Assembly (NCBI RefSeq): GCF_042683045.1
Contig: NZ_JBHUIT010000001.1
Location: forward strand, 186,001 to 250,000
Source of the DNA: Luteolibacter algae
GTDB lineage: Bacteria > Verrucomicrobiota > Verrucomicrobiia > Verrucomicrobiales > Akkermansiaceae
DNA: 64,000 nucleotides
Direction: 5' to 3'
Under the pieces are notes generated by a model that saw nothing but the letters and a program-made list of their open reading frames with translations, made no database searches and was not told where the DNA came from. Position numbers and translations under genes: made by a program. Shown here one piece after another: positions 37,240 through 46,656 of the stretch. The stretch's first letter is position 1. Every line of letters starts with the position of its first letter.

Positions 37240-38577
37240 CTATTCATGCTGGGGCTTGTCTGTGGTGAAGCCCGGCGGGTGAACGATGATCCGGGCCTGT
37301 GGCTTGTTGCTGATGTAGGAAAATGCCCAGCCCAGCAGCACCGCAAGCTTGTTCCGGAAGCCAATCAGGAAGAGTATGTGGACCAGTAACCACGCCACCC
37401 ATGCGAAATAACCGTTCATTCGCAAGTTCCCCGCTTTGAGAACAGCGGCATTTTTGCCGATGATGGCCATCATGCCCTTATCGTTGTATTTGAAAAGCGG
37501 GCGGAGATCGTGCTTCCGATCGGCGAATTTTGTTTTCTCCAGCCGCAGCTCCTCCTTGAGCACATCTGCCACGTGCTTGCCCATTTGAACTGCCGCGGGA
37601 GCGACACCCGGAACGAATATATCGTTTTTGTCACGCATGTTGGTGAGATCTCCCACGACAAAAATATCCCGATTATTCGGGAGTGAAAGGTCCAGTCCGG
37701 GAGTTACCCGCCCGGCTCTGTCCGTCTCCACACCCAGATATTTTGTCAGCGGGGTCGCTGCAATGCCGGCTGCCCATACGATGGCTTCCGCCTCGAGATG
37801 TGTGCCGTCCTGGAAGTTCAACCGACCTTTCAAGACATCTGTGACACGCATTTGGTTGCGAACCTCCACGCCCAGCTTCGTAAGGCGCATCTTCGCATAT
37901 TGGGATTGTTCCAGATCATAATGCTCCAAGATTTCCGGGGAATTTTCGATCAGGATCACCCTCAGTTTGGATGTATCAATACGGCGGAAATTGCTTTTCA
38001 GAGAGCGGTGGATCAAGTCCGCACATGCTCCGGCAAGCTCCACACCAGTAGGGCCACCGCCGACGATCGCCACTGTCATCAGGCGCTCACGCTCCGCATA
38101 GTCCGTGGTGAGCTCGGCACGCTCCAGATTGGCAAGTATTTTCCTCCGGATATCCTGTGCATCTGCCAGGGATTTCAGGCCAAGAGAGTTTTCCTCCCAT
38201 TGATCGTTTCCGAAAAACCCGGTTTTTGCACCGGCGGCAAGCATCATGTAATCGAAATGATATATCTTTCCGGAAGCGCCTGTAACGGTTTTCTGTTCCG
38301 GTGAAATGAATGTCACTTCATCCATAAGCACTGTGACATTGCGGGCGTGGGCCAGGATTTGGCGGATGGATCGGGCGATATCCGGTGCCGCCAGCGAGGC
38401 GGTTGCCACCTGATAGAGTAAAGGCTGGAAAAGGTGATGGTTAGTTCTATCGAGCAAAGTGATCTCGAAACGTGTGTCATTTGCCAGCCTTCGCGCGCAC
38501 TCAAGCCCGGCGAAGCCGCCACCGATGATCAATAACTTCCGTGGAATACTATCCTTGTGAGGCATGCTGGCAACCAT
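37240..38577 (-). CDS. ndh: Type II NADH:quinone oxidoreductase
   Basis: A 445-residue NDH-2 that passes electrons from NADH to quinone without pumping protons. The FAD site is 'LLIIGGGFAGLECARRL' near the N terminus and the NADH site is 'VAIVGGGPTGVELAG'. 'ATPLTKYLGVETDRAGRVTP' and 'IFVVGDLTN' are the usual second FAD motif. A C-terminal hydrophobic segment ('YFAWVAWLLVHILFLIGF') is the membrane anchor. A second Met four codons in (38565) is an alternative start. It is convergent with the solenoid gene. Confidence 0.94.
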   Translation of the reverse strand: MVASMPHKDSIPRKLLIIGGGFAGLECARRLANDTRFEITLLDRTNHHLFQPLLYQVATASLAAPDIARSIRQILAHARNVTVLMDEVTFISPEQKTVTGASGKIYHFDYMMLAAGAKTGFFGNDQWEENSLGLKSLADAQDIRRKILANLERAELTTDYAERERLMTVAIVGGGPTGVELAGACADLIHRSLKSNFRRIDTSKLRVILIENSPEILEHYDLEQSQYAKMRLTKLGVEVRNQMRVTDVLKGRLNFQDGTHLEAEAIVWAAGIAATPLTKYLGVETDRAGRVTPGLDLSLPNNRDIFVVGDLTNMRDKNDIFVPGVAPAAVQMGKHVADVLKEELRLEKTKFADRKHDLRPLFKYNDKGMMAIIGKNAAVLKAGNLRMNGYFAWVAWLLVHILFLIGFRNKLAVLLGWAFSYISNKPQARIIVHPPGFTTDKPQHE

Positions 38578-38734
38578 GCCACTCTTTTAGAATAAGGGCA
38601 AACTGAGCTTGTGAATTTTTTCACAAAGTTTGGCCGGATGTTTTTTTGAAATTTGTGGGTAAGAAAATCTTCGGTGGGGAGCTCTTACGATTACCGGGCA
38701 ACAAATCATCCGGTGGAAAACAAAAGATAAAGAT

Positions 38735-39178
38735 ATGAAAACATTATTAAAAGCAATGGCAGCCGCCCTCATTCTCGCCGCAACAGCGCATGCTGGAGAA
38801 AAAGTCAATGTATCAGGTGCCAGCGGGATTGCGCTGAATGGCTACGATCCGGTCGCGTTTTTTACAGAGAAAAAGGCGGTTCATGGCAATCCGTCGATCT
38901 CGGCAAAGCACGAGGGCGCCACCTATCTTTTTGCAAGTGAGGCGGACAAAAAGGCGTTCGTGGCGCATCCGGAGAAGTATGTGCCCCAATTCGGAGGCTA
39001 TTGCGCCTATGGTGTGGCTGTCGGGGCGGTTTTCCCTGTTGATATCGAGACTTGGCAAGTTCGGGACGGGAAGCTCTACCTCAATCTGAATCCAGAGATC
39101 CTGAAGGAGTTCAATAAGGATTTCGCAGGGAATATAGCGAAGGCCGGAGAGAACTGGCCAAAAGTGATTGCGGAATAA
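38735..39178 (+). CDS. Exported YHS-domain protein
   Basis: A 147-residue protein with a signal peptide (cleavage near 'TAHAGEK') and a YHS domain: 'IALNGYDPVAFF', 'YLFASEADKKAFVAHPEKYVPQFGGYCAYGVAVG'. YHS domains bind metals, and exported versions are often near copper or redox proteins. The Tyr-Cys-Ala-Tyr and preceding Gly-Gly are the conserved core. It is not obviously linked to its neighbours. Confidence 0.88.
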   Translation: MKTLLKAMAAALILAATAHAGEKVNVSGASGIALNGYDPVAFFTEKKAVHGNPSISAKHEGATYLFASEADKKAFVAHPEKYVPQFGGYCAYGVAVGAVFPVDIETWQVRDGKLYLNLNPEILKEFNKDFAGNIAKAGENWPKVIAE

Positions 39179-39344
39179 GATTGCAGATTTTTCTGCGTTC
39201 AAGACTGGGAATTTCTAGGAGATGGAAATAGACATTCCTTGTTTGATGCAGTCCGGCTGAAACCGGAGCGATCTGTAAACTGCCTCATTGTGGTCTGCGG
39301 TAGAATATGTCCGCGCAGCCTCAATGAGGTATTTCCACGACACG

Positions 39345-39974
39345 ATGAATATAGGAAATTTGCGATTGGAAGAGCGTTTGGCGGCTGATTCCCCCGACCG
39401 GGAGACTGCCATCGTGGAGCTGCGGGCACTGCTGATGAAAGCCTTGCATTCAGGATTGTCCGGGAGAGCGGGAGCCGATCACGCTTTTATTGAGGATGTG
39501 ACGCAAATGGCCTTGTTGAAAATTCTTGATAAACTCGATAGTTTCAAAGGATTGAGTCAGTTCAGCTCTTGGGCGATCACGATTGCGATCCGGACTGCGT
39601 TTACCCAATTGCGTCGCAAAGAATGGAAGCAAATCTCATTGGAGGAGCTGAGAAATGGAAACGGGAATCTTCCAGGGGAGGTCGATCATTCTCCCCAACC
39701 CGTCGAAACCAATGCGCGGTCGCAAATTGAGGAGGTGATGTTGAGGCTCATCCGGACCGAACTTACTCCGCGCCAGCGTGATGTGCTTTTAATGGAACTG
39801 GCGGAAGTGCCACAAGACCAGATCGTTAAAATACTAGGAAGCAATCGCAATGCGGTTTACAAACTTTTTCACGATGCCCGGAAGTCGCTCAAGCGGGCAC
39901 TGGAAGCCCATGGATATGGCAGGCAGGATATCGCAGAGCTCTATTCGGAAACCTCCAGACATTTTCTCCAATGA
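39345..39974 (+). CDS. ECF-type RNA polymerase sigma factor
   Basis: A 209-residue sigma factor. Region 2 is 'FIEDVTQMALLKILDKLDSFKGLSQFSSWAITIAIRTAFTQLRRKEW', and region 4 is 'LTPRQRDVLLMELAEVPQDQIVKILGSNRNAVYKLFHDARKSLKRAL'. The start is uncertain: ATG at 39345 or 39324, or GTG at 39288. Its stop overlaps the anti-sigma gene by 4 bases, indicating coupled translation. Confidence 0.9.
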   Translation: MNIGNLRLEERLAADSPDRETAIVELRALLMKALHSGLSGRAGADHAFIEDVTQMALLKILDKLDSFKGLSQFSSWAITIAIRTAFTQLRRKEWKQISLEELRNGNGNLPGEVDHSPQPVETNARSQIEEVMLRLIRTELTPRQRDVLLMELAEVPQDQIVKILGSNRNAVYKLFHDARKSLKRALEAHGYGRQDIAELYSETSRHFLQ

Positions 39975-40213
39975 ATCTTTCCTCTGATCAAATCAATGGC
40001 TTGGTGAAGCTGATAGGAAATACGCGTGAAGAAGAGCGCACTTGTGATGAATGCTTGGAGAGTATCGCTGTCTTTGCAGAAAACGAGCTCCTCAACCGGC
40101 CTGTGCCGGATGCATTGAAGGCTGTGGAGCATCATATTTCCATCTGTGCGGAATGCTGCGAAGAATATGAGGTTTTGCTGGCTGCTCTCAGCGGCCTGCG
40201 GGAAGACGTGTAA
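39971..40213 (+). CDS. Small zinc-binding anti-sigma factor
   Basis: An 80-residue soluble protein. Cys25-x-x-Cys28 near the N terminus and His55-x3-Cys59-x2-Cys62 later give the arrangement of a zinc anti-sigma (ZAS) factor, in which thiol oxidation or zinc loss frees the sigma factor. It lacks a membrane segment. Overlap with the sigma gene strongly supports the pair. The inducing signal is unknown. Confidence 0.75.
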   Translation: MNLSSDQINGLVKLIGNTREEERTCDECLESIAVFAENELLNRPVPDALKAVEHHISICAECCEEYEVLLAALSGLREDV

Positions 40214-40304
40214 GACGGCTCTTTCTCACCTTGGGGTAAGTCCTGCACCACCTGGTGGTAAGGGGACTTGCCAGAAAATTCCAACAGTGCTTCTCTGCGG
40301 GCGA

Positions 40305-40769
40305 ATGCACATAAGATTTACCGAACAGGAACTGGTCACGCTTGTGGAGATGCTGAGCCTGGCAGCGAATGTCGCATCCTGGAATCAGCAGGAATCCGCT
40401 GATCAGAAATTGGCGGAATATGAGAGCTTTGAGAGTAAGATGCTCGAAAAGGCAGCCAATAATGGCCTGGCGAGTATGATCGAATTTGATGAGGAGACCC
40501 AGCGCTTCCGGGTCAGACGGGATCTTGAAGAAAAGACATTCTATCATGAATGTTACGAGGAGTTCCGCAATGAAAGCTTTTGGGATGAGCTGACGGTGCG
40601 TCTGGCGGACAGGGATTTGGCACGCTCCATAGGGCAAAAAGCGTGGGAATGCATGACCGAAGAGCAGCGCCGCGAGAAGACCATCGGTTGGGAGAAACGC
40701 TATTGGGAAGAGTTCAGCCGGAACGGTATAGAAAGGGTGGTTGTGCTCACGCCACCGGATGAGGGATGA
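40305..40769 (+). CDS. Hypothetical acidic protein
   Basis: A 154-residue protein that I do not recognise. It is charged and mostly helical ('LVEMLSLAANVASWNQ', 'EDL/FYHECYEEFRNESFWDEL') with no signal peptide or membrane segment. ATG 40305 is the first plausible start after the anti-sigma gene; a frame is open before it. The composition is protein-like and the length of open frame supports a gene. Confidence 0.6.
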   Translation: MHIRFTEQELVTLVEMLSLAANVASWNQQESADQKLAEYESFESKMLEKAANNGLASMIEFDEETQRFRVRRDLEEKTFYHECYEEFRNESFWDELTVRLADRDLARSIGQKAWECMTEEQRREKTIGWEKRYWEEFSRNGIERVVVLTPPDEG

Positions 40770-40863
40770 ATTTTTTTCGAAAAGGTGATTTCTTCTGATT
40801 GACAATTCACTTGGATTGAGGCAAGTCCTTCGCCCCGCCACTTGTTGGCGTATCCGGAATCTT

Positions 40864-40938
<75 letters not shown>

Positions 40939-41513
40939 GATTTCGTTTCAATGATCCCCGCTGTTTGGGGTGTTGATCGTCTGAGTATTGTGATAGCTGC
41001 ATATTGCGCGTATTTGTTGCGTATGCTTTCCAAGTGATCCACTTCTTGTCATGACTTGCATAGCGTCTATTTGGAGTCCGGGGGATAGGTGAATTATTTG
41101 AAAATTCTGCTGTACAAGTTTTACCAGATCTAGTTGTTTGTCCTGGAAGTGCATTCCACACAGGGTATAAAAACCTGTTTTTATCAGAGAGTCGCCGGAT
41201 TCCAAGGTGATCTCCCCCAAAGACCTACAGTCCCTGACCTGATTGGAACCTTTATCCCAGAAGGATTCGAAGTGTTCCAAGGAGTTTTTTCAAAAAAAAG
41301 CCAAAAAGGACTTGTCAGATCGGGCGAAAAGAATAAAGTCCCGCCCCCCACAACAAGGCTGACCGAATTTAACGAAAAGGTTCACGCTGAAAACAGGGGA
41401 TATTATCGGGTGCGCTCCGGAAAAAAGCGAATACGGGTTTTTGAAAGCCCCGTCTTCGTGCCGGTTTGTCCCAACAACTTTTTTAAGACAAATCCAGAAA
41501 CACGAAGGAAATC
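40939..41513. other. Region between tRNA-Met and rpsL without an assignable gene
   Basis: 575 bases. A minus-strand open frame of 110 codons with a TTG start (41280 to 40948) has a protein-like composition but matches nothing I know. The last 200 bases contain A/T-rich runs, a candidate promoter (41312) and the rpsL leader. No inverted repeats typical of integration sites were seen next to the tRNA. Confidence 0.5.
41312..41339 (+). promoter_or_regulatory. Candidate promoter of the ribosomal operon
   Basis: TTGTCA, 16 bases, TAAAGT, downstream of an A/T-rich stretch that could act as an UP element. It would leave a leader of about 170 bases before rpsL, long enough for attenuation control. 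Confidence 0.4.
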
Positions 41514-41897
41514 ATGCCGACCATTAATCAGCTCGTTCGCAAAGGACGCCACGTTCCAGTCGAGAAGTCGAAATCGCCTGCTCTCGTAAACTGCCCGCAG
41601 CGCCGCGGTGTTTGTCTCCAGGTAATGACCCGGACGCCAAAGAAGCCGAACTCCGCTCTCCGTAAGGTCGCTAAGGTGCGTCTCACCAACGGTTTCGAAG
41701 TTATCGCCTATATCGGTGGTGAGGGTCACAACCTTCAGGAGCACTCCATTGTTCTTGTTCGTGGTGGTCGGGTAAAGGACCTTCCAGGTGTTCGTTATCA
41801 CATTGTCCGTGGCTCGCTCGATACTCTCGGAGTTGATAAGCGTCGTCAGGCTCGCTCCAAATACGGCGCGAAGCGTCCGAAGGAAGCCAAGAAGTAA
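41514..41897 (+). CDS. rpsL: 30S ribosomal protein S12
   Basis: A 127-residue S12 of the decoding centre. 'TPKKPNSALRK' and 'GRVKDLPGVRYH' carry the lysines whose change gives streptomycin resistance; both are wild type here. It is the first gene of the operon and one of three in it with a Shine-Dalgarno sequence (AAGGA, close spacing). Confidence 0.98.
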   Translation: MPTINQLVRKGRHVPVEKSKSPALVNCPQRRGVCLQVMTRTPKKPNSALRKVAKVRLTNGFEVIAYIGGEGHNLQEHSIVLVRGGRVKDLPGVRYHIVRGSLDTLGVDKRRQARSKYGAKRPKEAKK

Positions 41898-41929
41898 TTA
41901 ATTTTCCGTAACACTTATCTCTAAAAGTT

Positions 41930-42403
41930 ATGCCACGTCGCAAAAGAATTTTCACCAAGCCGGATCGTCGCGATCCACGTTACGACAGTGCTGTTGTCGG
42001 TCACCTTATCACCAAGGTGATGCAAGACGGTAAGCGTTCACTCGCTCAGCGCATTGTATATGCTGCAATCGATCGTGCGAACGAAGGGACTGATACTGTG
42101 GATCCTCTGGAAGTTATCACCCGTGCGGTTGAGAATTCCAAGCCGCGCGTTGAGGTTAAATCCCGCCGTGTTGGTGGTGCTACCTACCAGGTTCCTCTCG
42201 AAGTTGATCCGGAGCGTTCCGAGTCCCTCGCGATGCGCTGGCTCGTAAACTACGCACGTGGCCGCAAAGGCACTCCGATGCATGTAGCTCTCGCGAATGA
42301 AATCAAAGACGCTGCCAATAATCAGGGTGCGGCTGTCCGTAAGCGTGACGATGTTCACAAGATGGCTCAGGCAAACCGCGCGTTTGCTCACTTCCGCTTC
42401 TAA
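41930..42403 (+). CDS. rpsG: 30S ribosomal protein S7
   Basis: A 157-residue S7, the primary binder of the 3' major domain of 16S rRNA. It begins 'MPRRKRIFTKPD' and keeps the 'SRRVGGATYQVP' RNA-binding hairpin. It lies 32 bases after rpsL in the usual str order. S7 is a known autorepressor of this operon in E. coli; no equivalent site was identified here. Confidence 0.98.
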   Translation: MPRRKRIFTKPDRRDPRYDSAVVGHLITKVMQDGKRSLAQRIVYAAIDRANEGTDTVDPLEVITRAVENSKPRVEVKSRRVGGATYQVPLEVDPERSESLAMRWLVNYARGRKGTPMHVALANEIKDAANNQGAAVRKRDDVHKMAQANRAFAHFRF

Positions 42404-42449
42404 TATTCCTCTATCGAAAATCTCTCCTGCGATCTAATCGCCAATTGTT

Positions 42450-44591
42450 GTGAATCCTAATAGTCCAGAACGTCCATATTCGCTCGAGCGGACCCGTAAT
42501 ATCGGGATCGCCGCGCATATTGACGCGGGAAAGACCACTCTCACCGAGCGGATTCTTTTCTATACTGGTATGATTCATAAGATTGGTGAGGTCCACGATG
42601 GTGCCGCCACCACCGATTGGATGGAGCAGGAGCGTGAGAGAGGTATCACCATTACTTCCGCAGCTGTTACTACTGAATGGTGGCAGCGCACGGAGGAGGG
42701 GAGTGTTAAACTCTTCCCGGAAGAGAAACAACGTATCAACATCATCGATACCCCAGGTCACGTTGACTTTACTGCAGAGGTTGAGCGTTCCTTGAGGGTT
42801 CTGGATGGTGCAATCGTTGTTTTTGATGCGGTTGCCGGAGTGCAGCCGCAGACTGAAACAGTTTGGCGTCAAGCTACAAAATATAACGTTCCACGTTTGG
42901 TTTTCGTCAATAAGATGGACCGTGTGGGTGCTGACTTTGGTAACGTTGTTGCTGAAGTCCGTGAAAAACTAGGAGCAAACGCTGCTAGTATCCTTATTCC
43001 GATCGGTTCGGAGGATGCGCTCATCGGTCAAATTGACGTGGTGAACCAAAAAGCGGTGTATTTCTCTGATGACGATACATTTGGCTCAACCTTCACGGTG
43101 AAAGAGCTTGAGGGTGATCTTGCAGATATCGGAAAAGCCGCATATGACGAGCTTCTGAATGCCGTTGCCGATATCGATGACGCAGTCGGTGAAAAGTTTC
43201 TCAATGAGGAAGAAATCTCCCATGAGGAACTCAAGCAAGGGATTCGCCGCGCGACGATTGCGAATAAGCTTGTCCCCGTTGCCGGTGGCTCTGCTTTTAA
43301 GAACAAGGGAGTTCAATATCTTCTCGACGCTGTAATCGATTACCTGCCATCACCGCTCGATATTCCATCAGCAATCGGGATGGATCCTGAAAATGAGGAG
43401 TTGGAGATCGAAATTCCAACAACGGATCATGCGAAATTCGCCGCCCTGGCATTCAAACTCTGGGCGGATAAATACGTCGGGAAGTTGGTTTTCTTCCGCG
43501 TGTATTCGGGAGTCATCCGTAAGGGGGATACCGTTTACAATCCCCGCACCCGCAAATCAGAGCGTGTAGGTCGCTTGATCCGTATCCAGGCTGATGAACA
43601 TAAAGATATTGATGCCTGTTTCGCAGGAGATATCGCGGCAATGGTTGGCCTGAAAAACGCCACCACCGGCGACACGCTTGCATCGGAAGGTTACGACGTA
43701 GTGTTGGAGCCTCCGACTTTTCCCGAGCCGGTAATATCAATGGCGGTTGAGCCTCGCACCAAAGTAGATCAGGAGAAACTCGCCCTGGCGTTGGCTCGCC
43801 TTTCGGAAGAAGATCCCACATTTATGGTGAAAACGGACGAAGAAACCGGCCAAACCATTATTTCAGGGATGGGTGAGCTCCATTTGGAGATCATCGTGGA
43901 CCGTATCAAGCGTGAATTCAAGGTAGACGCCAATACCGGCGCTCCGCAAATTACCTACCGTGAGACTATTACCAAATCGGCGAAGGGCGAAGGTAAGTTG
44001 GTCAAACAATCGGGAGGTCGTGGTCAATATGGACACGTTGTTCTCTCAGTTCAGCCTAACGAGGCTGGAAAAGGAATCACGGTAGAGAATAAAACCGTCG
44101 GCGGTTCGATTCCCAAGGAATTCATCAACGCTGTCATCAAGGGATGCCGTGAATCGACCACCAACGGTGTTGTCGCGGGCTATCCTGTCATCGATATCCA
44201 TGTCGATATTCTCGACGGCTCTTCCCACGAGGTGGACTCCAATGAAAACGCCTTTGCGATGGCAGCTATCTTCGCGATGCGGGATGCTCTCAAAAACGCC
44301 GGATCCATCCTTCTTGAGCCAATCATGGCCGTGGAGGTCTCAACGCCGGAGGAATATCAAGGCGATGTCATGGGAGATCTCAACCGTCGCCGCGGGCAAA
44401 TCCAAAGCATGGAATCCAAGGGGGCTTTCTCCATGGTGCGGGCAAATGTCCCCCTCAAGGAAATGTTCGGCTACTCCACCGCAGTTCGCACACTTTCATC
44501 AGGTCGCGCTTCTTATGCGATGACTCCGTCCCATTTCGAACAAGTTCCAAACAACATCGTCGAGGAAATCGCGATCGATCGAGTTGCTTAA
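42450..44591 (+). CDS. fusA: Elongation factor G
   Basis: A 713-residue translocase starting at GTG. G1 is 'AAHIDAGKTT' (21-30), G2 contains 'RGITI', G3 is 'DTPGHVDF' and G4 is 'NKMD'. Full-length domains II to V follow, with 'GGSIPKEFI' and 'VVAGYPVID' in domain IV. In many bacteria tuf follows; here rpsJ follows directly after 41 bases. Confidence 0.98.
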   Translation: MNPNSPERPYSLERTRNIGIAAHIDAGKTTLTERILFYTGMIHKIGEVHDGAATTDWMEQERERGITITSAAVTTEWWQRTEEGSVKLFPEEKQRINIIDTPGHVDFTAEVERSLRVLDGAIVVFDAVAGVQPQTETVWRQATKYNVPRLVFVNKMDRVGADFGNVVAEVREKLGANAASILIPIGSEDALIGQIDVVNQKAVYFSDDDTFGSTFTVKELEGDLADIGKAAYDELLNAVADIDDAVGEKFLNEEEISHEELKQGIRRATIANKLVPVAGGSAFKNKGVQYLLDAVIDYLPSPLDIPSAIGMDPENEELEIEIPTTDHAKFAALAFKLWADKYVGKLVFFRVYSGVIRKGDTVYNPRTRKSERVGRLIRIQADEHKDIDACFAGDIAAMVGLKNATTGDTLASEGYDVVLEPPTFPEPVISMAVEPRTKVDQEKLALALARLSEEDPTFMVKTDEETGQTIISGMGELHLEIIVDRIKREFKVDANTGAPQITYRETITKSAKGEGKLVKQSGGRGQYGHVVLSVQPNEAGKGITVENKTVGGSIPKEFINAVIKGCRESTTNGVVAGYPVIDIHVDILDGSSHEVDSNENAFAMAAIFAMRDALKNAGSILLEPIMAVEVSTPEEYQGDVMGDLNRRRGQIQSMESKGAFSMVRANVPLKEMFGYSTAVRTLSSGRASYAMTPSHFEQVPNNIVEEIAIDRVA

Positions 44592-44632
44592 TTTTTTAGA
44601 AAATCTCACCTAGAATCAACCACTTCACTAAT

Positions 44633-44941
44633 ATGCAAAATCAGAAAATCCGCATCCGCCTGCGTGCCTTCGACCACCGTGCAATCGATCGCTCGGCTCT
44701 CGAAATTGTGGAGACCGCAAAGCGCACAGGCGCCCGTGTTGCTGGTCCAATTCCACTTCCTACACGTATCGAAAAATTCAGCGTTAACCGCTCCGTTCAC
44801 GTGAACAAGAAGTCGGCGGAACAATTCGAGATCCGCACTCACAAGCGTTTACTTGATATTGTGGACCCTACAGCCCGCACCGTTGACGAGCTCAAAAAGC
44901 TCAATCTCCCAGCTGGCGTTGACATCACTATCCGCATCTGA
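44633..44941 (+). CDS. rpsJ: 30S ribosomal protein S10
   Basis: A 102-residue S10 ('QKIRIRLRAFDHRAIDRSALEIVETAKRTGA'), also the NusB partner (NusE) in transcription antitermination. Length is normal. It joins the str and S10 clusters without a break. Confidence 0.98.
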   Translation: MQNQKIRIRLRAFDHRAIDRSALEIVETAKRTGARVAGPIPLPTRIEKFSVNRSVHVNKKSAEQFEIRTHKRLLDIVDPTARTVDELKKLNLPAGVDITIRI

Positions 44942-44967
44942 GTCGCCTACCTCTAACGTTCTCTCTT

Positions 44968-44995
44968 TTTACAATTTTTTTAATTCTTATATAAT
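44968..44995 (+). promoter_or_regulatory. Near-consensus promoter immediately before rplC
   Basis: TTTACA, 16 bases, then a perfect TATAAT ending seven bases before the A of the rplC ATG (45002). A usual start site would fall on or next to that A, giving a leaderless rplC mRNA. The gap also has a long T-rich stretch. Confidence 0.6.
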
Positions 44996-45001
44996 TTCGT
45001 C

Positions 45002-45631
45002 ATGTCACTTGGACTTCTCGGCAAAAAAATCGGTATGACCCGTATCTTCGATAAAGAAGCGGGCTCCAGCATTCCTGTTACCGTCATCGACGTATCCGGA
45101 AACACTATTCTTCAGGTGAAAACCCCTGAAACCGACGGCTATACTGCTGTCCAAGTCGGCTTCGACGACCAGAAGGAATTCCGCGTCAATAAGCCGGATC
45201 TTGCCCGCTTCAAGAAAGCAGGCTCCGCACCAAAGCGCCGTGTTCTGGAATTCCGTTTCGAAAACGGCGCGGAAGTTCCTTCCGAGCATCCGGGTCTTGC
45301 GCTCTTTGAAGCCGGTCAATATGTCGACGTGATCGGCAACACCATCGGTCGCGGTTTCCAAGGTGCAGTCAAACGTCACGGCTTCGGTGGTCTCAAGATG
45401 ACCCACGGTCACATGATGCACCGCCGGACAGGTGCGATTGCCGCAGGCTCCACTCCGGGCCGCGTTTGGAAGAACCAAAAGATGCCAGGTCACATGGGCA
45501 CCACCAAATCCACCGTCCAGAACCTGAAAGTTATCGCTGTCCGCGAAGAAGATGGAGTGATCCTCGTCTCCGGTTCCGTCCCGGGTGCCAAAGGCGCCTA
45601 CCTCACGATCCGCGCTGCGAAGAAGAAGTAA
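45002..45631 (+). CDS. rplC: 50S ribosomal protein L3
   Basis: A 209-residue L3, an early assembly protein near the peptidyl-transferase centre. 'LLGKKIGMTRIF' opens the protein and 'GFQGAVKRHGFGG' with the following His/Gly loop reaches the centre. No Shine-Dalgarno is present; the leader is T-rich with a promoter in it. Confidence 0.98.
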   Translation: MSLGLLGKKIGMTRIFDKEAGSSIPVTVIDVSGNTILQVKTPETDGYTAVQVGFDDQKEFRVNKPDLARFKKAGSAPKRRVLEFRFENGAEVPSEHPGLALFEAGQYVDVIGNTIGRGFQGAVKRHGFGGLKMTHGHMMHRRTGAIAAGSTPGRVWKNQKMPGHMGTTKSTVQNLKVIAVREEDGVILVSGSVPGAKGAYLTIRAAKKK

Positions 45632-45676
45632 GCGTCGATTCCGTCCATATACCAATTTTAACTGAAATTTTCCGTC

Positions 45677-46285
45677 ATGTCCGCAAAAGCCTTCACAGCA
45701 GCAGATGCAGAAGCCGCCAACCTTGTTCTCGTAGGAGAGGAAAAAGGCCGCCAAGCCGTCCACGATCTCATTACCGCTTACCGTGCGAATCGTCGTTCCG
45801 GTTCCGCTAATACCAAAACCCGCGGCGAAGTTCGTGGTAACAATAAAAAGATCTACAAACAAAAGGGCACTGGTAACGCACGTCACGGCGACAAGCGCGC
45901 ACCGATCTTTGTCGGTGGTGGTGTCGTATTCGGACCTCGTCCTCGTTCTTACGACAAAAGTGTTCCCAAGTCTGTTCGCCGTTTGGCATTGCGCCGGGTT
46001 CTTGGCGATATGACACGTGCAGAGAAGATCTTTACTGTCGATTCCTTTTCGGTTTCCGATGGTAAGACAAAATCCTTCCTTGCTGCTCTTAAAGAGGTCA
46101 CCCAGGCAGACCGCAAAGTTCTTCTCGTTGGTAACTTCGATGAGTCTACAAAGCTAGCTGCCCGTAACGTCGCCTGGACACAGCTGGTTACCCCTTCGGA
46201 ACTCAATGTTGAGCAACTTTTGCTCTCCCGGGTTGTCATTCTCGTCGGTGATGCCGTTTCCACACTTGCTCAACGCACCGCTTAA
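45677..46285 (+). CDS. rplD: 50S ribosomal protein L4
   Basis: A 202-residue L4. The extended loop that lines the exit tunnel is seen in 'KKIYKQKGTGNARHGDKRAP'. Length is normal. In E. coli L4 represses the S10 operon; no leader homologue is obvious here. Confidence 0.97.
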   Translation: MSAKAFTAADAEAANLVLVGEEKGRQAVHDLITAYRANRRSGSANTKTRGEVRGNNKKIYKQKGTGNARHGDKRAPIFVGGGVVFGPRPRSYDKSVPKSVRRLALRRVLGDMTRAEKIFTVDSFSVSDGKTKSFLAALKEVTQADRKVLLVGNFDESTKLAARNVAWTQLVTPSELNVEQLLLSRVVILVGDAVSTLAQRTA

Positions 46286-46312
46286 TTTTCCAACGCTCTA
46301 CCCATTACGACC

Positions 46313-46597
46313 ATGAAAGACATTTACCAGGTCATCAAAAACGTCCGCCTCAGCGAAAAAGCCTCTTTGCTCCAAGAGCAAAACAACGAGGTGGTCCTCG
46401 AGGTCGATCGCTTTGCAAACAAGCTCGAGATCAAACAGGCCGTTGAAACTATCTTCGACAAGAAAGTTGTCAAAGTCCGCACTGCAAATTACGACGGCAA
46501 AGTCCGCCGTAAACGCCGCTCCGATGAAGGGCGCACTGCTAGCTACAAGAAAGCAATTGTCCGTCTCGCTGACGGCGAATCCCTCGACCTAATCTAA
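46313..46597 (+). CDS. rplW: 50S ribosomal protein L23
   Basis: A 94-residue L23 at the tunnel exit, binding trigger factor and SRP. 'VIKNVRLSEKASLL' and 'VVKVRTANYDGKVRRKRR' are the typical start and loop. It lies 27 bases after rplD. Confidence 0.96.
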   Translation: MKDIYQVIKNVRLSEKASLLQEQNNEVVLEVDRFANKLEIKQAVETIFDKKVVKVRTANYDGKVRRKRRSDEGRTASYKKAIVRLADGESLDLI

Positions 46598-46656
46598 GCC
46601 CGGCTTTTTTGCCCTGTGCAAAAAGCAAAACGCAACCATTTACAGTTCCGCGAGTC

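Noticed and set aside
45005..45886. A long minus-strand open frame (293 codons) opposite rplC and rplD
   Set aside because: It is the antisense of clearly recognised ribosomal genes and is open because of codon bias.
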